39,880 bases of DNA from RUG11867 sp964553435 (GCA_964553435.1 CAZKKM010000002.1:1-39880), one strand, 5' to 3'; shown: positions 1 to 7,883, counted from the first letter of the stretch. Notes: a model not told the origin generated them from the letters alone. Numbers and translations: made by a program.

Positions 1-1339
1 GGAATACGACTCTTCCATCGAAGAGTATGCCAGCTACATAAATAGTTTAGGGCTTTCCGATCTCGAAGTGATAACCAAAGTCATGATCGATATTTGGGCA
101 AATATCTACGGTTATAATGGCAAAGTCGAAGGGTATAGTAACGACATAAACTACAGCCGCCTCGCCATTTACACTTATGGATATGGTGTCTGTAGACACT
201 TGGCTGACGATTTTACAGCACGCATGAATGCGATAAACCCGGAATATAAAGCTTTCAATATGTGTGTTTATATGCAAGACAGCTTTGAACTATCCAATAT
301 AGATCGTTTTTGGTTTCCTAAAGATCTTCCAAATGAAGAAGCAGATTTAGGTTTACCCAAACCAGTCAGAGAATTTATCAAAAGCAAAATTGGAAATCAT
401 ATGGTCACGTGCTTGACCATTCCGAATACGGACATTCATCTCGTAGTCGATGTGACTAATCCTTCTATTGGAGTTTTAAAAAACGGTCATATCGTCATGC
501 TCACAGAAAAAGATGTCGATCCTCTAGTGCCTATGCACGATTCGAACATTGGATACAAATGGAAAAATAAAGAAGAACTGCTGAGATATCTGGAATATTA
601 CTTGCAAAGTTTCTTATATTCACAAGATCTCGTTAAGTTAAAAGAAAAATACGGTACTTCTGCTCAAAATGAAGCGATAAAAAAAGTCTCTGTATACGGC
701 ACGTCGACCTATAAAATCGATCCTATCAACACCGATGAAACTCCGTTCAAAGGCAAATCACCTCTTTACTACGATGGCTACTGCCTCACCATTGATGACA
801 ATACTATCGAACTCTATAAAACGAACCTAACTGATGTAAAACCTCTCGAAGAAGTCTCCTACCGCGCGATAAATAACTTTTTAAGACGTCATCCTGAAGC
901 CACGAGAATTTTCATCAGTTACGATGATGATACGATAGATTTTTCTCAAATAGACTTCTCTGTACTGGATAATATCGAATATTTTAAAATTACCTGTACG
1001 AGTAGTAAAACCTCGGACAAAGTATTAAAATTAACCGGATCTATAGATAAACTTCTCGTTACATTCGATTCGCAAAAGACTGCCGAGGTAGGGCAGATTG
1101 CCGTTAGAGCTGATAATACTCGCGAGATGACCATAATACTCGCCAACGGCACCAAGTCTGAAAATATAGCCATCGAAGCCAACGACAATGCCGACTCCAT
1201 AACTATCAGTACAAAAGACAAAACAGACTATACCATCGACCGCCACTCGAAACAGGTAAAGATCATCTATTCCGTAGAGGGCAGAGTGATTGTCGAAGAA
1301 CTATCGTACGAAAAGCATCTCCAGAAAGTTTTAAATTAA
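1..1339 (+). CDS. Transglutaminase-like protein with C-terminal beta-rich region, 5' partial
   Basis: The reading frame is open to the window edge (first full codon at base 2), so the N-terminus lies upstream; a GTG at 68 is unlikely to be the true start. A transglutaminase-like Cys-His-Asp arrangement is visible: Cys at 191-193 in G-V-C-R-H-L-A, His at 398-400 in N-H-M-V, Asp at 449-451 in V-D-V-T-N. From about base 850 to the end, short alternating hydrophobic/polar strands (F-K-I-T, L-L-V-T-F, M-T-I-I-L, I-T-I-S) look like a beta-solenoid or leucine-rich-like binding region. The fold assignment rests on the triad motifs; whether it is a protease, a cross-linker or inactive is unknown. A terminator follows directly. 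Confidence 0.6.
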   Translation, partial: EYDSSIEEYASYINSLGLSDLEVITKVMIDIWANIYGYNGKVEGYSNDINYSRLAIYTYGYGVCRHLADDFTARMNAINPEYKAFNMCVYMQDSFELSNIDRFWFPKDLPNEEADLGLPKPVREFIKSKIGNHMVTCLTIPNTDIHLVVDVTNPSIGVLKNGHIVMLTEKDVDPLVPMHDSNIGYKWKNKEELLRYLEYYLQSFLYSQDLVKLKEKYGTSAQNEAIKKVSVYGTSTYKIDPINTDETPFKGKSPLYYDGYCLTIDDNTIELYKTNLTDVKPLEEVSYRAINNFLRRHPEATRIFISYDDDTIDFSQIDFSVLDNIEYFKITCTSSKTSDKVLKLTGSIDKLLVTFDSQKTAEVGQIAVRADNTREMTIILANGTKSENIAIEANDNADSITISTKDKTDYTIDRHSKQVKIIYSVEGRVIVEELSYEKHLQKVLN

Positions 1340-1371
1340 TCTTGGGAATCATACACCGTTCGTCAATTTTT

Positions 1372-1397
1372 GCACACCATTCGTGGTATGCTTTTTT
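1372..1397 (+). terminator. Rho-independent terminator after the transglutaminase-like gene
   Basis: An 8-bp stem with one mismatch (GCACACCA / TGGTATGC) around a TTCG tetraloop is followed by TTTTTT. Confidence 0.8.
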
Positions 1398-1409
1398 CAG
1401 GTGATAAAG

Positions 1410-1814
1410 ATGCGAACATTCTATATTTTTAAGATCAATGATGCTTTCAAAACGATTACTCTCGATAAACCGTATAATCTATATCTGGCACTAGATAGCA
1501 TTCACTCGATGGGATCCGACGAAATTTCCTTGGCCATGAAACTCTTCGAAGAAATGTGCGACAAAAACGACGTAAGTTCGTTAAATTTGTCCATATTCAA
1601 TCTTTTGAGAGATTCCGATGCTTACACTAAATTCAACAACAATCACATCATCAACAATTACTTCACCGATGAATCATCGAAACTGACAGTCTATAAGACA
1701 TATCTCAAACTGAAAAGTTCCAAGAACAATCCGACTTTTTTCTCGACATTGCGTTACATCCCCAATCTCTTTGTCGTCGACTTCGTCGGCAAAGACTACT
1801 TTTGGTTGTCATAA
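1410..1814 (+). CDS. sirA: Sporulation inhibitor of replication SirA-like protein
   Basis: This 134-residue protein starts M-R-T-F-Y-I-F and ends with F-V-V-D-F-V-G-K-D-Y-F-W-L-S. Both ends resemble Bacillus SirA (YneE), which has an M-R-x-Y-Y-I-Y-type start and an F-L-A-M-D-F...Y-G-W-L ending. SirA binds domain I of DnaA and blocks replication initiation when cells commit to sporulation. The neighbour yneF follows immediately, as in Bacillus subtilis, which strongly supports the call. The ATG at 1410 is chosen over the GTG at 1383 because AGGTG lies six bases before it. The middle of the protein is divergent, so whether the DnaA contact surface survives cannot be judged here. Confidence 0.72.
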   Translation: MRTFYIFKINDAFKTITLDKPYNLYLALDSIHSMGSDEISLAMKLFEEMCDKNDVSSLNLSIFNLLRDSDAYTKFNNNHIINNYFTDESSKLTVYKTYLKLKSSKNNPTFFSTLRYIPNLFVVDFVGKDYFWLS

Positions 1815-1834
1815 TTGCAAATTTTTAGTATAAT
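1806..1834 (+). promoter_or_regulatory. Sigma-A promoter for yneF
   Basis: TTGTCA (1806-1811), 17-bp spacer, TATAAT (1829-1834). It overlaps the sirA stop codon, so yneF can be expressed separately from sirA. Confidence 0.75.
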
Positions 1835-1858
1835 CATCGTATAAAGGAGAGATAAAAC

Positions 1859-2071
1859 ATGTTACATGATATACTTATGATATTGTTGGGGTTAGTGATC
1901 GGCCTTGTCGCCGGTGTCCTGATTGCCCGCAAATTGATGAAAAAATACATGACAGAAAATCCACCGATCAATGAAAAGATGATCGAAACCCTCATGAGTG
2001 GTATGGGTAGAAAACCGAGCCAAAAACAAATCAACCAAATGATGAGAGAAATCAATAGACTACAAAAATAG
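1859..2071 (+). CDS. yneF: YneF / UPF0154 family small membrane protein
   Basis: This 70-residue protein has one N-terminal membrane helix (about residues 5-23) and a basic segment A-R-K-L-M-K-K. A cytoplasmic tail follows with the family pattern N-P-P-I-N-E-K-M-I and M-G-R-K-P-S-Q-K-Q-I-N-Q-M. Length and sequence match UPF0154 (YneF) proteins, which are widespread in Bacilli and of unknown function. AAAGGAGAG supplies the ribosome binding site. Position directly after sirA matches the Bacillus order. Confidence 0.9.
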   Translation: MLHDILMILLGLVIGLVAGVLIARKLMKKYMTENPPINEKMIETLMSGMGRKPSQKQINQMMREINRLQK

Positions 2072-2098
2072 TTTATTGCAAGTGAGGAGTACAAATTT

Positions 2099-2689
2099 AT
2101 GACTATAGCAATCGACATCGACAGTGTCTTGGTCGATACTGAAAAGTATATAAAAGAAAAAGGAGTGGGGTACTTTGGGAAAGAACCAGTAAACCAATCG
2201 GGGTTCAACGTCAGCGACATTTTTGCCGTTTCCAAAAGTGACGAACAAGCATTTTGGGATGTCTACTATCACGATTACATCACAAATGGTCCGATCTATG
2301 AAGGCGCTGCCGATGCGACAAAATCACTTCATGACTTGGGTCACCAGATTCTTCTCGTTTCTGCTCGTTATTATAGACCAGATAAAGGTTTCGCGACAGA
2401 GAAAGAATATCAAGATGTCATGAGAGCACACCTTCAAAAAAATGGCATTTACTTCGACGAAATCTATTCTGAACCGAGACCCAAAGTCCCGGCAGTGTCC
2501 AAATACAAAATAGACGTCTTCATCGAAGATGATCCCGTAAACGTAATAGCTCTTTCTGAACATACACATGTACTCATCAAAGATACGTCGTATAATAAAG
2601 ACATCCTTCTTCCCAATACTACACGTCTTAGTTCTTGGAATGATGTCGTCGATTTGATTCAAAAAAACAATTGGCCGTCTTGTCACTGA
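2099..2689 (+). CDS. HAD-superfamily 5'(3')-deoxyribonucleotidase-like protein (NT5C family)
   Basis: This 196-residue protein has HAD motif I at the N-terminus (I-D-I-D-S-V-L-V-D, nucleophile and acid/base Asp), motif II in L-L-V-S-A-R, and motif IV as F-I-E-D-D-P. This pattern fits the NT5C/YorS-like group of nucleotide 5'-phosphatases. The expected reaction is dephosphorylation of (deoxy)nucleoside monophosphates, but the substrate cannot be read from sequence. GTGAGGAG precedes the ATG. The gene lies 27 bp after yneF and ends at a strong terminator. Facing it on the other strand are deoD and add, so the locus may deal with nucleotide salvage (inference). Confidence 0.75.
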   Translation: MTIAIDIDSVLVDTEKYIKEKGVGYFGKEPVNQSGFNVSDIFAVSKSDEQAFWDVYYHDYITNGPIYEGAADATKSLHDLGHQILLVSARYYRPDKGFATEKEYQDVMRAHLQKNGIYFDEIYSEPRPKVPAVSKYKIDVFIEDDPVNVIALSEHTHVLIKDTSYNKDILLPNTTRLSSWNDVVDLIQKNNWPSCH

Positions 2690-2713
2690 CTCTCGTATCG
2701 AGAGTTTTTTTTT
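2689..2713 (+). terminator. Terminator of the yneF-nucleotidase unit
   Basis: Perfect 7-bp stem ACTCTCG/CGAGAGT with loop TAT, then a run of nine T. Confidence 0.9.
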
Positions 2714-2714
2714 G

Positions 2715-2739
2715 AAAAAAAATACATCTTTCGATGTAT
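2715..2739 (-). terminator. Terminator of deoD-add (minus strand)
   Basis: Perfect 7-bp stem (2722-2728 with 2733-2739) and a run of eight A on the plus strand, i.e. eight U in the minus transcript. The stem abuts the add stop codon. Confidence 0.85.
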
Positions 2740-3695
2740 CAGTCCAACATTGACAAAACCTCTTTTTTTTCTTTCTCACTCATGAAAGAGTGGGCTATTG
2801 CTGTTTTGTTCATGTCATTAAAATCTTTGATCGTGAAACCAAAATATTTATTCAACAAATTATATTCGTCTGTCAATGTAGTCTTATTTATCGTTCTATT
2901 ATCGGTGTTGATCGTCACTTCTACACCGGAATCGATCAATCTTTGAACAGGGTGATCGTTGTATCTTTCATATAACCCAGTTGCCATATTGGCCGTCAAA
3001 CAAATTTCCAAAGGTATGTGTAACTTCTTGAGCTTTTCCATCGTCTCGAAATTTGTAATTGCTTTGACACCGTGACCGACTCTTTTTGCTCCGAATGCGA
3101 TTGCCGTATCGATGCCTCGAAAATCTTCAAATTCTCCGGCATGAATGACATAAGGAACACCCAAGCTATTTGCATAGACGAACAACTCGCGGTAATTTCT
3201 AAGAGGATTATCTTTCTCATCACCGGCCAAATCGACCGCACAGACACCTTTTCTCAAATATTTTTTTGCAATATCGATGACTGCTTTGTTTGTTTCGAAG
3301 TCGTATTCTCTTTTCATCATCAAAATGAGTTTAGCACGTAAGGTACTGACTGCCATACCTTCTAAAGTTGCCTCGACGACATCCTTGAGTGTCAAGTCCT
3401 TCTCGAGATGAGCTGTGGGGTCGAGTCTTATCTCTGCATAGACGACATTCTCCATCTTCAAATCTTTACAAAGTTCCATAGCGGCTTCTTTGAGTCTAGC
3501 TTTTGTCTGTAAAAGACCGCTCGCATATCCTGCGACTTCTTTGTAATTTGCCATATCACCGGCTTTTTCCAAAATCAATGCTTTCTCCACTTCATCGACC
3601 GATTTTCTCGTCCACTTGGTCACTCTCACAGGGTTGAGTGATCCTTCCAAATGACAATGCAAATCCACCTTTTTTAAACTTTCATACTTCTTCAT
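2739..3695 (-). CDS. add: Adenosine deaminase
   Basis: This 318-residue enzyme converts adenosine or deoxyadenosine to inosine or deoxyinosine using a catalytic zinc. Metal and catalytic motifs are visible: H13-x-H15, H185-A-G-E188, V-G-H208-G and T-D265-N266. The usual C-P-T-S-N segment is C-L-T-A-N, and the second Asp of the D-D pair is Asn. I believe the latter occurs in related Gram-positive enzymes, so it is not proof of inactivity. Its ATG overlaps the deoD stop as ATGA, with GGAGG in the end of deoD, so the two are translationally coupled. Together they take deoxyadenosine through deoxyinosine to hypoxanthine. Confidence 0.93.
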   Translation of the reverse strand: MKKYESLKKVDLHCHLEGSLNPVRVTKWTRKSVDEVEKALILEKAGDMANYKEVAGYASGLLQTKARLKEAAMELCKDLKMENVVYAEIRLDPTAHLEKDLTLKDVVEATLEGMAVSTLRAKLILMMKREYDFETNKAVIDIAKKYLRKGVCAVDLAGDEKDNPLRNYRELFVYANSLGVPYVIHAGEFEDFRGIDTAIAFGAKRVGHGVKAITNFETMEKLKKLHIPLEICLTANMATGLYERYNDHPVQRLIDSGVEVTINTDNRTINKTTLTDEYNLLNKYFGFTIKDFNDMNKTAIAHSFMSEKEKKEVLSMLD

Positions 3696-4408
3696 CTTAT
3701 AATTGCCTCCAACGCTAAAGTTATCATATCATTTAAGGATGTTTCTCGTTCCTCGCTCGTAAGTACGGCTTCGGGAGTATACTTCGAGTCGACGACCGTC
3801 ACTATTGCTGCGACGTCTATACCGGTTATTTTTCCTATGTAGTAAAGTCCGAATGCCTCCATCTCTACCGCGCTCGGATCAGTACAACCGACGAGCTTCA
3901 TCGTTCGCTCGATATCGCTGTAGACATCGAATATGTCGCTCGTCAAAATGTCATCGAATATGACATTGCTTTTCATAGAATCGGCACAAGCTCTGATGTC
4001 TTCTATGAGAGTAGGGGAAGCTAACATCTCGTTCGATTCATCCCCACCGAAACACAAGGCGAACGTACTGGCACTTTTGGCACTCGTTCCGACTACCAAA
4101 TCGCGCAACTTTACTTTCGGATTCATCGAACCTGCACTTCCTATTCTTATGATTTTCTTGACACCATAAAATTTGGCCAACTCGTAAGAATATATGCCCA
4201 TCGACGGTATGCCCATACCCGAGCCTATGACGGTTATTCTTTTTCCTTTGTAAAAACCGGTGAATCCCAACATATTGCGAACATCGTTTATCAAAGTAGC
4301 ATTCTCGAGAAAGTTATTTGCTATGTATTTTGCTCTCAAAGGATCGCCAGGCATCAAAACTAGTTCGCTCACATTCTCTTTGGCCGTCACAATGTGAACA
4401 GGCTCCAT
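3692..4408 (-). CDS. deoD: Purine nucleoside phosphorylase, DeoD type
   Basis: This 238-residue enzyme phosphorolyses purine (deoxy)nucleosides to the base and (deoxy)ribose 1-phosphate. Family motifs are clear: P-G-D-P-L-R-A-K at residues 20-27 (phosphate-binding Arg), R-I-G-S-A-G at 88-93, V-E-M-E-A near 181-185, and the acidic catalytic residue in V-V-D-S near 205-208. The ATG at 4408 is chosen over the in-frame ATGs upstream because AGGATGTG precedes it and the family starts here. It forms an operon with add. Confidence 0.93.
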   Translation of the reverse strand: MEPVHIVTAKENVSELVLMPGDPLRAKYIANNFLENATLINDVRNMLGFTGFYKGKRITVIGSGMGIPSMGIYSYELAKFYGVKKIIRIGSAGSMNPKVKLRDLVVGTSAKSASTFALCFGGDESNEMLASPTLIEDIRACADSMKSNVIFDDILTSDIFDVYSDIERTMKLVGCTDPSAVEMEAFGLYYIGKITGIDVAAIVTVVDSKYTPEAVLTSEERETSLNDMITLALEAIIR

Positions 4409-4431
4409 ATAATCACATCCTATCATAAACA

Positions 4432-4440
4432 ATTATAACA
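4432..4440 (-). promoter_or_regulatory. Extended -10 promoter for deoD-add
   Basis: Minus strand TGT-TATAAT, an extended -10 without a good -35. It begins inside the U tract of the upstream gatD terminator. Confidence 0.6.
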
Positions 4441-4464
4441 AAAAAGACTGGATAGTTCTAGTCT
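4438..4464 (-). terminator. Terminator of the murT-gatD-like operon
   Basis: Minus strand stem AGACT...AGTCT (4445-4464) with internal G-C and A-T pairs, followed by TTTTTT. It covers the stop codon of the gatD-like gene. Confidence 0.7.
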
Positions 4465-5171
4465 AAGTTGCAACTTTCCATAAAGTTCTTTACATATTCG
4501 CGATAAGCATCATATTCCCGTCCCGAATCGTCTTCCTTATACTCGAGTTTTAGACGATCGAAAAGTATCTTCAAAAGATAATCTGTAAAATAGGGATTCC
4601 TTATCAACAAGGGCCCGACAAAATTCATCGTAAAAAAATTGTTCAATCTGGCATTATCTTGAAATCCAAAAGGCCTCACTCCGTTGTTGTTTACAATATT
4701 CGAGTTCGTATTCCTAAAACCGATTATGTGTCGACCTTTGAATACTTCTAACTCTTCGAATTCATAAGTGATTTCTCCGACTTGTCGACCACTTTTGTAA
4801 ACGGCATCGTAATTGAAAAGAGCCAAGCCCGGGATGTCGTCGTGACCAGGTACGACGATTTTAGATCCGAACAGTTCCATCGCATTGCCGGTCACTAAAA
4901 ATATTTTGCCATTTTCGACGGCTTCGACGATTTCCTTTTTATACTTCATCAAATCGTCCAATACGAACAGTTCGTTCTCTTCACTGCCTGCTCCGAGATA
5001 ATATAAATCGTACTCTTCAAAATTCAACTTATCCCCGATGGAGAGATTGTCCGTTTGTACATCGACTCCCTGTTTTGTGATGAATTTTTCCAAAGCGAGA
5101 ATGTTCCCGTTCTCTCCATAGAGATTCATGATATCATAATAAAGATGTGCGATCTTAATCTTCTTTTTCAT
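4458..5171 (-). CDS. gatD: GatD-like glutamine amidotransferase subunit lacking catalytic Cys and His
   Basis: This 237-residue protein aligns along its length with GatD, the glutaminase that feeds ammonia to MurT for amidation of lipid II D-glutamate. Shared parts are the L-Y-G-E-N-G-N-I start, L-G-A-G-S near residue 60, and G-P-L-L-I-R-N-P near 186-193. The nucleophile region, normally I-C-G-G-Y-Q-L-L-G, reads V-T-G-N-A-M-E-L-F-G, so Gly95 sits at the Cys position. The Y-L-H-G-P motif reads N-F-V-G-P, so Val185 replaces the catalytic His. It should therefore be unable to hydrolyse glutamine. It overlaps murT by 17 bp and is translated from GGAGG inside it. Assignment to the family is firm; the function is open. 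Confidence 0.75.
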   Translation of the reverse strand: MKKKIKIAHLYYDIMNLYGENGNILALEKFITKQGVDVQTDNLSIGDKLNFEEYDLYYLGAGSEENELFVLDDLMKYKKEIVEAVENGKIFLVTGNAMELFGSKIVVPGHDDIPGLALFNYDAVYKSGRQVGEITYEFEELEVFKGRHIIGFRNTNSNIVNNNGVRPFGFQDNARLNNFFTMNFVGPLLIRNPYFTDYLLKILFDRLKLEYKEDDSGREYDAYREYVKNFMESCNLD

Positions 5172-6516
5172 GTTCTCTTTCCTCCAATTTTTCTTTGATG
5201 ATGGCTGTCATGTCGAAGCAGACCATCGTATAAATATTCCCGGCACTATGCGATACGACATCTTCTAACAATTTGTCCATATCCTCGACGAGAAAAAGTT
5301 TATCATCGTCGAATCCCGCATATTCGAGACGCAAAGCTACGTCGTTTCTGAATCGACCGATCACGAATATTTTATCGACCGATTCATCGTTCAATCTTTC
5401 GAAGGGAACATCGTAAAGCCAAGATAAATCGTTGTGCTTATACCTGCGTGATACATTTTCAAATCCCAAGATGATCGTCTTTTTCCCATCTTGATTTCTT
5501 ATATAATCGATAGATTGTAAATACGAAAGAGAATTTTCATTCTTCGATTCTAACATTTCTATTCGTCGCCCAGCAAGAATATAACTTTTCCCACGTTTTG
5601 CTTCTTTTCTATCCTCATCTATTTCGTGTACTATCGTTTCTTTGTCTATACCCAATATATCACATATCGCATAAGAAAGCAGGGTATAATAAACGGCGAA
5701 GAACACTTTCTTATCTAAGACTAATCGGTTTCCTTGGACGACAAAGGAACCTTTTTTTATATCGACTTCGGTCGCTTCGTATTTGACTGATCCTCGTCCA
5801 AATGAACAGCGAGGACAATTGTAAACTCCCAAATGTCCGTAATGATATGCTTCATACTCGAGTTTGCCTCGACAACTCGGACAATAAGCCGCATCTATGG
5901 CATACTCGGGTCGCTCACCGGTTTCACCCTCGACTTTGGCAACTCCATAAGTGCTCTGTCTACCAAAGTGCCCAAAAGTCATTCTCATCGCTATTGGATC
6001 GTCCGCATTCAAAATGAGATGCATGCCATCATCTAAACTTTCCATTATTTTCTTTAAGATGACTTCCGGATGAGCATTTCTGGCAGGTTGATCTCTCGTG
6101 ATGTTCGTCACAGCCATATGTGTAATCACACCAGGCCTAAATGTACCGGCAATGTATCTTTCGTCCATTTCCAAAAGCAAGACATCGGCATCGACTTCGT
6201 GACTGAAAGCTTTGGTATTTGAAAGCACCAAAGTGACTATGGCCGTGAGTACATTCGATCCACTCGCATTGAAGACGACCTTTTTGCCGGCACCTTTCAA
6301 AATATGAGCTACCATCGAAACGGTAGAACCCTTGCCGGAAGAACCGGTCACGACGACGACCTGTTTTGGATAATGTATTTTATCCAAAACGTTTCTTTGC
6401 AATTTTAAAATGCATCTTCCTGGTAAAACACTTCCTTTTTTTTTGAAAAGAGGTCCGAATATTTTGCACCCCCAAGATATGAATTTACATAACAATATCG
6501 ATATTGTAGTTCGCAT
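5155..6516 (-). CDS. murT: MurT-like Mur ligase with DUF1727 C-terminal domain
   Basis: This 453-residue protein has the MurT layout: a short hydrophobic N-terminus, the ATPase P-loop G-S-S-G-K-G-S-T (58-65, usual form G-T-N-G-K-T-T), and a zinc ribbon C212-x2-C215...C234-x2-C237 inserted in the central domain. The C-terminal DUF1727 domain keeps D-L-S-W-L-Y-D (363-369), the region from which MurT supplies an Asp to the GatD active site. The usual N-F-F-R-D-Q region is N-I-T-R-D-Q, and downstream residues differ. With the degenerate GatD partner this looks like a diverged pair, not a routine lipid II amidase. Alternatively it uses free ammonia or another amine. Confidence 0.75.
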   Translation of the reverse strand: MRTTISILLCKFISWGCKIFGPLFKKKGSVLPGRCILKLQRNVLDKIHYPKQVVVVTGSSGKGSTVSMVAHILKGAGKKVVFNASGSNVLTAIVTLVLSNTKAFSHEVDADVLLLEMDERYIAGTFRPGVITHMAVTNITRDQPARNAHPEVILKKIMESLDDGMHLILNADDPIAMRMTFGHFGRQSTYGVAKVEGETGERPEYAIDAAYCPSCRGKLEYEAYHYGHLGVYNCPRCSFGRGSVKYEATEVDIKKGSFVVQGNRLVLDKKVFFAVYYTLLSYAICDILGIDKETIVHEIDEDRKEAKRGKSYILAGRRIEMLESKNENSLSYLQSIDYIRNQDGKKTIILGFENVSRRYKHNDLSWLYDVPFERLNDESVDKIFVIGRFRNDVALRLEYAGFDDDKLFLVEDMDKLLEDVVSHSAGNIYTMVCFDMTAIIKEKLEEREHEKED

Positions 6517-6533
6517 AATTTATCACCATACCA

Positions 6534-6542
6534 ATTATAACA
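6534..6542 (-). promoter_or_regulatory. Extended -10 promoter for murT-gatD
   Basis: Minus strand TGT-TATAAT with no convincing -35 box, 18 bp before the murT start. It is the same extended -10 form as at deoD. Confidence 0.55.
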
Positions 6543-6720
6543 TTTAACGAGACAAAATACTAGAAAAACGCAAAATATTCCACGGCGAGAATGTCCAATT
6601 CGAGTAAAGCATAATTCTACTAATAAAATCTATCTCGAATATTGCCAAAAACATGATTTACTAAAAAAAAACCATCCAAAAACAAATTTTGCCAAAAAAA
6701 GGCTCACATTTTTCTTTTTT
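6543..6720. other. AT-rich spacer upstream of the recA control region
   Basis: No gene is seen in this stretch. It contains a long-loop inverted repeat, TTCGAG (6599-6604) with CTCGAA (6634-6639), and several A-rich runs. The recA control elements start at 6721. I see no tRNA, riboswitch or other RNA motif that I recognise. Confidence 0.4.
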
Positions 6721-6766
6721 ATGAGAAAAAAACCGATTGTCCGGTATAATAATAAGTGAAGGGTAT
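6721..6766 (+). promoter_or_regulatory. Composite upstream element of recA, shared with the radC operon
   Basis: ATGAGAAAAA (6721-6730), 11 bp, CGG (6742-6744), then TATAATAATA and GGGTA (6761-6765). The same order, with exactly the same 11-bp spacing, recurs at 21266-21309 before the SPOR-radC-mreCD genes. It may be a second promoter (TATAAT at 6745-6750) or an activator site. Confidence 0.5.
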
Positions 6767-6780
6767 AGTAAAAAAAGAAA

Positions 6781-6797
6781 TTTGTTTGACAAACAAA
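6781..6797 (+). repeat. Perfect inverted repeat over the recA -35 box (candidate operator)
   Basis: TTTGTTTG-A-CAAACAAA, an 8-bp perfect dyad with a single central base. It completely covers the TTGACA -35 box, as expected for a repressor site. It does not match the Bacillus LexA consensus (CGAAC-N4-GTTCG). Confidence 0.5.
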
Positions 6798-6814
6798 AAG
6801 GGGTAGTTTAAAAT
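6786..6814 (+). promoter_or_regulatory. Sigma-A promoter of recA
   Basis: TTGACA (6786-6791), 17-bp spacer, TAAAAT (6809-6814), 23 bp before the recA start. Confidence 0.8.
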
Positions 6815-6837
6815 TAAATTCATATAGGAGGAATAAC

Positions 6838-7881
6838 GTGAAAAAAGAAACACAAAAAACTACAAACAAAGATAAAACATTGGAAGAAGTGATGGCTCAA
6901 ATTGAAAAACAATTCGGCAAAGGTGCCATCATGAAGTTGGGTAGCGAAGAACATATTCAAATCGAAACGACACCGTCTGGTTCACTTGCTCTCGACATAG
7001 CTCTAGGGGTGGGAGGATATCCGAAAGGCCGCATTATCGAAATATTTGGCCCCGAGTCGAGTGGTAAGACGACTTTTGCTCTCGAAGCTATAGCTGCTTG
7101 CCAAAGAGAAGGAGGACGTGCGGCATTTATCGATGCTGAGCATGCTCTCGATCCGGTATACAGTAAAAACCTAGGTGTAGATATCGACGAATTGCTGCTC
7201 AGTCAACCGGACACAGGAGAACAAGCTTTGGAAATAGTCGATGCTCTTGTCAAAAGTGAGGCGGTAAACCTCATCGTCATCGACTCGGTCGCCGCTTTAG
7301 TGCCTCAAGCCGAAATCGAAGGTGAAATGGGTGATTCGCACGTCGGACTACAGGCTCGCCTCATGAGTCAAGCCTTGAGAAAACTTTCCGGCAACATCAA
7401 CAAAACGAATACGACAGCCATCTTCATCAATCAGCTTCGTGAAAAAGTCGGAGTCATGTTCGGCAACCCCGAAACCACACCGGGAGGCCGAGCACTCAAA
7501 TTCTATTCGTCTGTCCGTCTCGATATCAGAAAAGGAGAAGCTATCAAAAACGGCGATCAAATCATCGGTAGCAAAGCTAAAGTCAAAGTCGTCAAAAACA
7601 AAGTGGCCCCTCCATTTAAGAGCATAGAAGTCGATATCATGTACGGACTAGGTATCTCGCGCGAAGGCGAACTTTTGGACATCGCTTCCGATATCGACGT
7701 CGTCGAAAAGAGCGGAGCTTGGTATGCTTACAATGGCGAAAAAATCGGCCAAGGGAAAGAAAATGCTAAAATTTTCTTGAAAGAAAATCCTTCTGTTGCC
7801 GACGAAATCGAAGAAAAGATAAGAGCCCACTACGATATCGGTATGACGAAGAAAACTTCGGCCGATGAACAAAACGAATAA
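6838..7881 (+). CDS. recA: Recombinase RecA
   Basis: This 347-residue ATP-dependent strand-exchange protein forms the presynaptic filament and, in SOS-competent bacteria, triggers LexA autocleavage. Walker A is G-P-E-S-S-G-K-T-T (71-79), with I-D-A-E-H-A-L-D-P shortly after. Walker B is L-I-V-I-D-S-V-A-A-L, and the loop 2 region F-I-N-Q-L-R-E-K-V-G-V-M-F-G-N-P is intact. Translation starts at GTG 6838, six bases after AGGAGG. It is transcribed alone: its own promoter precedes it and a terminator follows. In many Bacilli rny lies directly downstream; here about 4.7 kb of other genes intervene. Confidence 0.98.
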   Translation: MKKETQKTTNKDKTLEEVMAQIEKQFGKGAIMKLGSEEHIQIETTPSGSLALDIALGVGGYPKGRIIEIFGPESSGKTTFALEAIAACQREGGRAAFIDAEHALDPVYSKNLGVDIDELLLSQPDTGEQALEIVDALVKSEAVNLIVIDSVAALVPQAEIEGEMGDSHVGLQARLMSQALRKLSGNINKTNTTAIFINQLREKVGVMFGNPETTPGGRALKFYSSVRLDIRKGEAIKNGDQIIGSKAKVKVVKNKVAPPFKSIEVDIMYGLGISREGELLDIASDIDVVEKSGAWYAYNGEKIGQGKENAKIFLKENPSVADEIEEKIRAHYDIGMTKKTSADEQNE

Positions 7882-7883
7882 TT

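Noticed and set aside
2734..3341. Open frames on the plus strand across add
   Set aside because: They are shadows of the minus-strand adenosine deaminase, which has full active-site motifs and an operon context; the shadows lack ribosome sites.
3692..4432. deoD starting at 4432
   Set aside because: The extra eight residues lack a ribosome site and overlap the promoter; ATG 4408 with AGGATGTG fits the family start.
6745..6750. TATAAT as a normal sigma-A promoter for recA
   Set aside because: No good -35 lies 16-18 bp upstream (TGAGAA only). The TTGACA-17-TAAAAT promoter closer to recA is better, so this TATAAT was treated as part of the shared element.
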